In this document: positions 6,518 through 10,758 of the stretch, piece by piece
Numbering within the stretch: the stretch's first letter is position 1
Layout: every line of letters starts with the position of its first letter
Assembly: GCA_015179025.1 (NCBI GenBank)
Contig: WHUX01000781.1
Location: forward strand, 1 to 10,758
Length of the DNA stretch: 10,758 nucleotides
From: Terfezia claveryi
Taxonomy: Eukaryota > Ascomycota > Pezizomycetes > Pezizales > Pezizaceae
Reading direction: 5' to 3'
The notes under the pieces: generated by a model
Seen by the model: the letters and a program-made list of their open reading frames with translations, nothing else
Databases searched by the model: none
Told to the model about the DNA's origin: nothing
Position numbers and translations under genes: made by a program

Positions 6518-8872
6518 ATGGCGGAGAACCCGGTGGACTTGGGTGTGGACGCTGGTAGCCGGGATGTGGAGGTGGAGGTAGGAGAAAGTGATGGAAGGGA
6601 AGGCAATCGGGATGGGAATGGAAAGAGGGCGGGGGAAGGGGGAAACAGGCCCGCAGATGTGGAAGAAGCTGGGGTGCTATTCTCCAAGGCAAAAGGATTG
6701 CAAGAGGCCGGTAGTAGGGAAAATAATCGCGATTCAGAGATTACCGCATCCCCCTCGCCATCGGAGGGTAACGTTGGTGTTGACGTTAACTCACACTCGC
6801 CTCTAGCCGTCAACCCTGACCACTTCCCCGACACCGCCTCCGTCGTCAATTTCGGCCCCGAGCCCATCCCCATCCCCATATCCCCCACCACCACCGACAG
6901 AGAAGCTGGCACCGACGCGGATGACATTGAAGACGACCTCGAAACCCCCAAAGCATCCATGTTCCTCACTCGCCACGGAATCCCGCCAGTTAAGGGCTCC
7001 CTAACACCCCGCCCAGGCATCTCTAGAGTACATTCCACACTCTCAATTCAGGAAGACTATATTCCGAATCCACTGGCAGCGGCTTTACAGGCGGTCAGTA
7101 GCAGCAACCGGCCAATGAATATCCAACATCAGGCAAGCACTGGGGGGCCCACAGGGTTAGCATCGCAGCCTACCACAGCGATCTCGCTTCCTGAGGGGGT
7201 ATTGGCGCAGCAGCAACAGCCTCCCGATGCAAACAGAGTCACAAGCTCCAGGGGGACAAGTATAACCGGGGCTCCAAGCTTTACTTCTGACGCCGGGAGT
7301 TTTGTGCCGACGCTGGATGGACGCGGAAATGATGTTGAAGGGATGCTGGGAGAGATATTGGATATGGATGATGGGGGCATGAGGTGGTGGGGGGATGAGT
7401 CGTCTGCCGCGAGTGGGTTGCATTATAATACAATTGGAGAGAATATCATCGGAGGTGATGGGAGGGACGGCCAATCTATTTTTACGAATGAGGAGGACGA
7501 GGAGTCGAGTGATGAAGAGCGGGATAAAGGAATGTCTGATGAGGCTAGGATATTAAGGTGGAGAGGAAGGAGGAAACATTTCTTTATACTATCTGGCGCA
7601 GGGAAGCCGGTGTACTCGAGACATGGGAATGGGAGTGGGACGGAGCAGATGCTGGTTAGTGGGTATATGGGCGTGATTCAGACAATTATCTCCTTCTTCC
7701 ATGATTCTGGAGGTGGGTCTGGTGGGAGCGGAGACTCGCTGAGGTCGTTTGTGGCAGGGAAGTGTAAGTTTGTGATTGTGAAGGAGGAGGGGCCTTTATA
7801 CCTCGTTGCAGTGAGCAAATTGCCTTGTGAGAGTGATGCGCAGTTGCGAACGCAGCTGGATAAGCTCTATAGCCAAGTCGCCGCTACGCTGACGGTGTCG
7901 GCGTTGACGAAGGTGTTTACTCAACGTGAGGGGTTTGATTTGAGGAGGTTACTTGGTGGAACGGAGGTTTTCCTCGATGGGTTGAGTGATGCGATGACGA
8001 GAGGGGATCCTGGGACGTTGTTGAGTGCACTTGAGTGCGTGAGGTTGAGGAAGAGAGAGAGGGAGAGGGTGCATGGGGTGTTGCTTAAGGAGAGGAGTGA
8101 GAAGTTGTTGTATGGGATGGTGGTTGCGGACGGGAGGTTGGTGGGCGTGGTTAGGCCTAGACGACATAGTCTCCACCCGATGGACTTACAGGTGGTGTTT
8201 GGGATGTTGTTTAATGCGAGTACGTTTAGGGATAGTGGGACTGTGAGTGCTTCCGGTGGGGAGAGTATACCACCTGGGGTAGTGTTTGGGGTGGAGAGGG
8301 ATTCGGGAGCGACGGTTGGAGCTGCAGGGGAACACTGGATCCCAATATGTCTTCCGAAATTCAACTCTAAGGGATACCTCTACGCATACATTCACTTTTG
8401 GCGGCGCGAGCTCGCGATAGTACTCATCTCTGCGGACCACTCTTCCTTCTTTGAGCTCCGCACAATGAAGGGGTCCGTTATTGCAAAACTCGATTCTCCC
8501 GAACTTCCCCCCAGCACATCCACCACCACCACAATCACCACCACCACCACCACCAGCAGCAGCAGCAGCAGCAGCACTCCATCCCGCACTTCCCTCACGT
8601 CCATAATCGAAGCATCCCTCAGTGCCAACCGCTACTCCATTGACGAAGTCCTCGCGTCACCCCGGGGGGCATCCCCCACACACCTCCCCCACGTCCTACA
8701 CTTCCTGTACAAATCCCGCCGGAATGTGCAATTCACCATGCCGAGCTGGGAACCCCACTTCTCGACGCAGAGGGCCAGAAGGAGTGTTATGTGTGTGTAT
8801 CAAGCTTTACACGCGAAGGTGCATAGGGCACAGGATGGGGGCGGGGGGGTGGGTGTAAAGGTGCATTTTTGA
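6518..8872 (+). CDS. MON1: Vacuolar fusion protein Mon1 (Mon1-Ccz1 Rab7/Ypt7 GEF subunit)
   Basis: Mon1 forms with Ccz1 the guanine-nucleotide exchange factor that recruits and activates Ypt7/Rab7 on late endosomes, autophagosomes and vacuoles. The single exon encodes 784 residues. Residues 1-340 are a disordered, acidic and serine/proline-rich arm, as in other fungal Mon1 proteins. The first longin-type domain starts near 348 with WRGRRKHFFILSGAGKPVYS and includes YMGVIQTIISFF, CKFVIVKEEGPLYLVAVSK and LRTQLDKLYSQV. The second includes RPRRHSLHPMDLQ (from R546), and WIPICLPKFNSKGYLYAYI. The last ends with FLYKSRRNVQFTMPSW, a YQALHAKVHRA segment and KVHF. A Thr/Ser homopolymer insert (residues 669-686) encoded by ACC and AGC repeats interrupts the third part, where relatives have a short loop. 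The start at 6518 is the first ATG after an in-frame stop. The frame is intact throughout. Confidence 0.95.
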   Translation: MAENPVDLGVDAGSRDVEVEVGESDGREGNRDGNGKRAGEGGNRPADVEEAGVLFSKAKGLQEAGSRENNRDSEITASPSPSEGNVGVDVNSHSPLAVNPDHFPDTASVVNFGPEPIPIPISPTTTDREAGTDADDIEDDLETPKASMFLTRHGIPPVKGSLTPRPGISRVHSTLSIQEDYIPNPLAAALQAVSSSNRPMNIQHQASTGGPTGLASQPTTAISLPEGVLAQQQQPPDANRVTSSRGTSITGAPSFTSDAGSFVPTLDGRGNDVEGMLGEILDMDDGGMRWWGDESSAASGLHYNTIGENIIGGDGRDGQSIFTNEEDEESSDEERDKGMSDEARILRWRGRRKHFFILSGAGKPVYSRHGNGSGTEQMLVSGYMGVIQTIISFFHDSGGGSGGSGDSLRSFVAGKCKFVIVKEEGPLYLVAVSKLPCESDAQLRTQLDKLYSQVAATLTVSALTKVFTQREGFDLRRLLGGTEVFLDGLSDAMTRGDPGTLLSALECVRLRKRERERVHGVLLKERSEKLLYGMVVADGRLVGVVRPRRHSLHPMDLQVVFGMLFNASTFRDSGTVSASGGESIPPGVVFGVERDSGATVGAAGEHWIPICLPKFNSKGYLYAYIHFWRRELAIVLISADHSSFFELRTMKGSVIAKLDSPELPPSTSTTTTITTTTTTSSSSSSSTPSRTSLTSIIEASLSANRYSIDEVLASPRGASPTHLPHVLHFLYKSRRNVQFTMPSWEPHFSTQRARRSVMCVYQALHAKVHRAQDGGGGVGVKVHF
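8522..8575 (+). repeat. (ACC)n(AGC)n trinucleotide microsatellite inside MON1
   Basis: Three ACC units, ACA, ATC, then six ACC and seven AGC units run in the MON1 frame and encode a threonine tract followed by seven serines. It lies between the AKLDSPELPP strand and the LTSIIEASLSANRYSIDEV helix, so it is probably a surface loop able to change length without breaking the fold. Confidence 0.9.
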
Positions 8873-8919
8873 GAGGGTGGGCGGGTGGGTCGTGGTTGCG
8901 TGGGTTGGGGGCGGGTGGG
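8837..8919 (+). promoter_or_regulatory. Cluster of three G-quadruplex motifs across the MON1 stop codon
   Basis: Three sense-strand motifs lie within 83 nt. They are GGGGGCGGGGGGGTGGG at 8837-8853 (last MON1 codons), GGGTGGGCGGGTGGG at 8875-8889 (two bases after the TGA) and GGGTTGGGGGCGGGTGGG at 8902-8919. The middle one has four G3 tracts with 1-nt loops, the arrangement that gives the most stable parallel quadruplexes. They would be present in the mRNA. Any effect on termination, 3' processing or translation is inference. Confidence 0.55.
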
Positions 8920-9594
8920 AGGTATATGTTGTTGCGCAAGGAAGTGCAGGTGATGGTGGTTGTATAGGGGAGAGTGGGATCAGGGGGGTGGTAGGGGAGG
9001 AGAAGAGGGGACTGGCGGAGGCGGCAGCGAGAATTGTGAAGTGGGTGGGAAGAGAGGAGGAGAGGGTGTTTGTGGTAGGGGGAGCTGTGTTCTAGGGCTT
9101 TTGGCATTTTGGATTGGTTTGGTTTGGCGTTTTGGGTGTATGGTGGCGTCTTTTGGGTGTACTGTACATATTCCAGTGGGTATGAATGGAGAAAGGGCAT
9201 TATACTGTTGTAGAGTAAGATATATTATTCTAACTGTTAAAGCGTTTTGCGTGGTAATTTTTTTCAATGAGTATTTATGCAATTCAAACGCGCCCCCCCA
9301 CCACGAACACATACAACAACCACAATCTAACATAACTCCGGAAAGAAAACACTCAGAAGATGTACAAATCACCACACATACTACTGCACCCAAAACCTCT
9401 GACACCTCGTTCTCTTTCATGCCCCGCCTTACACTCTAAATCACAATACCGAGCCCCACACTATAATTGAGTATATCGAGAATGTATCTGAAGACCCTAA
9501 TTGAGAGGCCCTCAAGTATACAAGTATACAAGTATATATGATTGATGGATAAAAACAAGCTGGTCAACCTCAAGAGCTTGCCAAGAAGCACTCT
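8873..9594. other. Intergenic region between MON1 and UBA4
   Basis: This is the longest gap (722 nt). The first 240 nt are strongly G-rich on the plus strand and continue the composition of the MON1 3' end; an open frame there is low-complexity and not a credible gene. The remainder is mixed, with a run of seven C at 9293-9299 and three 8-bp tandem repeats at 9513-9536. No RNA gene was recognised. The downstream half should hold the UBA4 promoter. Confidence 0.5.
9513..9536 (+). repeat. Three perfect tandem copies of CAAGTATA
   Basis: The octamer CAAGTATA occurs three times in a row, and the last copy runs into TATATG. It ends about 60 nt before the first possible UBA4 start. It may supply a TATA-like element, or it may be a minor microsatellite. 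Confidence 0.6.
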
Positions 9595-9624
9595 ATGTAT
9601 TATGCAGGAACACAGTGCTTAAAA

Positions 9625-9673
9625 GTAAGTCTGGCGGCCGGGGCCAACCACATCGTTAACCCCCCCTTTTCAG
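9625..9673 (+). other. UBA4 leader intron ending at the ATG
   Basis: Donor GTAAGT at 9625, branch-like GTTAAC near 9655-9660, a pyrimidine tract and acceptor TTTTCAG at 9667-9673 define a 49-nt intron whose last base touches the ATG at 9674. When it is spliced, an upstream ATG at 9595 (MYYAGTQCLK) joins in phase to MASILAPS, adding 10 residues. The exon upstream also holds a six-codon out-of-frame open frame at 9602-9622. Confidence 0.65.
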
Positions 9674-10755
9674 ATGGCTTCAATTTTAGCACCTTCCCAG
9701 ACCCAGTTGTTGCACGCACTCGAACTCGAAAACCAGAGGCTCCGCGCAGAGCTAGCTGCTGCTCAGAAAGCTTTATCTGCAAACCTATCTCCTACAATAC
9801 CCTCGCCTCAGCCAGATCCTACTACATTTGTGAATGGCGCACACACCTATTCCGTGCCTCCACCAACTCTTTCAAAGGATGAATACAAGCGTTATGGAAG
9901 GCAAATGATTGTTCCGTCCATCGGACTCCCCGGCCAGCTACAACTAAAGGATGCAGCTGTTCTCATCGTCGGCGCAGGAGGGCTCGGTTGCCCAGCAGCA
10001 GCGTATCTTGCCGGCGCCGGGGTGGGAATACTGGGGATTTGTGATGGTGATGTAGTCGAAACGTCAAACTTGCATCGTCAGATTGCACATGCCACAAGTA
10101 GGGTGGGGCAGAGTAAGACTCAGAGCATGATTGAATACCTGACAGAGTCAGTTGCCCATCATCAAATCTTTGTAATGGATCTGAAGGCTGATCAAATTAT
10201 GCCATGAAGTATTAACCCCTATGTTACGTATCGCTCCCATACATACCATTTGACGCCAGGCACTGCTGCTTCGACATTAGGACACTATGATCTCGTTCTT
10301 GATTGCACTGACCACCCAGCTGTGCGGTACCTTATCTCAGATACTTGTGTTCTCCTTGGGAAGCCACTCATCTCTGCCTCTGCACTACGGACGGAAGGGC
10401 AGCTTCTGGTATTGAATAACCCACCTGGAAAAGGTGCATGTTATAGGTGTATTTGGCCGAAGCCTCCACCCCCCGAAAGCGTCCTGAGTTGTGGTGAAGG
10501 GGGATATTGGGGCCGGTAGTGGGTGTCATGGGGGTATTAATGGCAACGGAAGCCATTAAACTACTTACTGCACAAGCGAAGGACAATAAGCTGAGTGGGG
10601 AAGTGATCGGAGAGGAGAACAAGAGGCCAATAGGCACCAACATGTTATTATACTCTATGTACTCCAATCCTAGTTTCAGAGATTTGAAGCTCCGCGGACA
10701 GATGAAAGGTTGTAAAGCATGTGACCTGGAGAAAAGAGAAATATCACTAGATTAA
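9674..10755 (+). CDS. UBA4: Uba4: E1-like adenylyltransferase for Urm1 (MoeB/ThiF domain), 3' part missing or broken
   Basis: Uba4 adenylates and thiocarboxylates Urm1 for tRNA wobble-uridine thiolation and protein urmylation in the cytosol. A coiled-coil N terminus ([21 protein letters not shown]) leads to [18 protein letters not shown], the nucleotide loop GAGGLG (100-105), [13 protein letters not shown] (124-136) and, after a 63-nt intron at 10147-10209 (GTCAGT...AAG), [15 protein letters not shown] and [13 protein letters not shown]. The zinc pair CYRC (C235, C238) precedes SCGEGG, with the expected catalytic C252. At the G5 run 10499-10503 one base appears missing: the frame meets a TAG at 10516-10518, while the next frame gives [21 protein letters not shown] and the second zinc pair CKAC at 10711-10722. 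A TAA at 10753-10755 then ends the frame where relatives continue to a C-terminal rhodanese domain. I could not tell whether a further intron, an indel or a true truncation explains this, because the window ends. The start is 9674, or 9595 if the leader intron is used. Confidence 0.88.
10147..10209 (+). other. UBA4 internal intron
   Basis: This is a 63-nt intron with the less common donor GTCAGT, branch-like GCTGATC at 10190-10196 and acceptor ATGAAG. It contains an in-frame TGA. Splicing restores the phase and gives EYLTDINPYV, which matches the expected conserved stretch between the nucleotide-binding half and [10 protein letters not shown]. The donor placement is the less certain end. Confidence 0.65.
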
Positions 10756-10758
10756 ACT

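Noticed and set aside
6109..7038. 309-codon open frame on the minus strand, antisense to the MON1 5' end
   Set aside because: It mirrors the MON1 coding sequence and its leader, is low-complexity Ser/Pro-rich in the overlap, and shows no recognisable domain. MON1 on the other strand is certain.
9163..9170. TGTACATA, a Puf-protein consensus (UGUANAUA) in the possible MON1 3' region
   Set aside because: With seven fixed positions, roughly one such site is expected by chance in a window this size, and the MON1 3' end is unknown.
8960..9439. Open frames on both strands after MON1
   Set aside because: They are built from G-rich (plus) or Pro/Ser-rich (minus) low-complexity sequence, with no motif, no family resemblance and no splice support.
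1688..9674. Possible biosynthetic or functional gene cluster
   Set aside because: The genes serve unrelated housekeeping processes, each has its own intergenic promoter-sized gap, and no transporter, pathway regulator or tailoring enzymes are present.
1..10758. tRNA genes, CRISPR arrays, transposon termini
   Set aside because: No cloverleaf with a B-box-like GTTCGANTC was found in the gaps, no regularly spaced repeats were seen, and no transposase or long terminal repeats were recognised.

Overview
This window looks like nuclear DNA of a filamentous ascomycete (Pezizomycotina; the style suggests Leotiomycetes, but that is an impression). The reasons are short GT-AG introns of about 49-93 nt with CTAAT/CTGAT-like branch sites, compact intergenic gaps of 0.4-0.7 kb, and proteins that match fungal housekeeping families. 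Nothing bacterial, viral or transposon-like was recognised.

Layout, left to right. (1) About 257-1162, minus strand: a decayed fungal HNH_2-type protein gene with three frameshifts, an in-frame stop and loss of the segment that should carry the HNH core. (2) 1688-2822, plus: DRE2 (anamorsin), the cytosolic Fe-S cluster assembly protein; both Fe-S cysteine motifs are present but the reading frame is broken about five times. (3) 3268-4392, plus: TSC10, 3-ketodihydrosphingosine reductase, one intron, intact. (4) 4799-5953, plus: TFG2, the TFIIF beta subunit, single exon, intact. (5) 6518-8872, plus: MON1, the vacuolar fusion GEF subunit, single exon, intact. (6) 9674 (or 9595) to about 10755, plus: UBA4, the E1-like activator of Urm1, with an intron ending flush against the ATG, one internal intron, one apparent single-base deletion, and no rhodanese domain before the window ends.

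The five plus-strand genes serve unrelated core processes: Fe-S assembly, sphingolipid synthesis, Pol II transcription, Rab7 activation, and tRNA thiolation/urmylation. They read as ordinary neighbours, not as a pathway cluster. I see no undescribed multi-gene system.

The points most worth a second look are the frame breaks in essential genes at both ends of the window against an intact 5.6 kb centre, the decayed HNH_2 gene, a tight run of G-quadruplex motifs across the MON1 stop codon, alternating C-rich and G-rich coding-strand blocks that switch inside genes, and the UBA4 leader intron that creates a choice of start codon.
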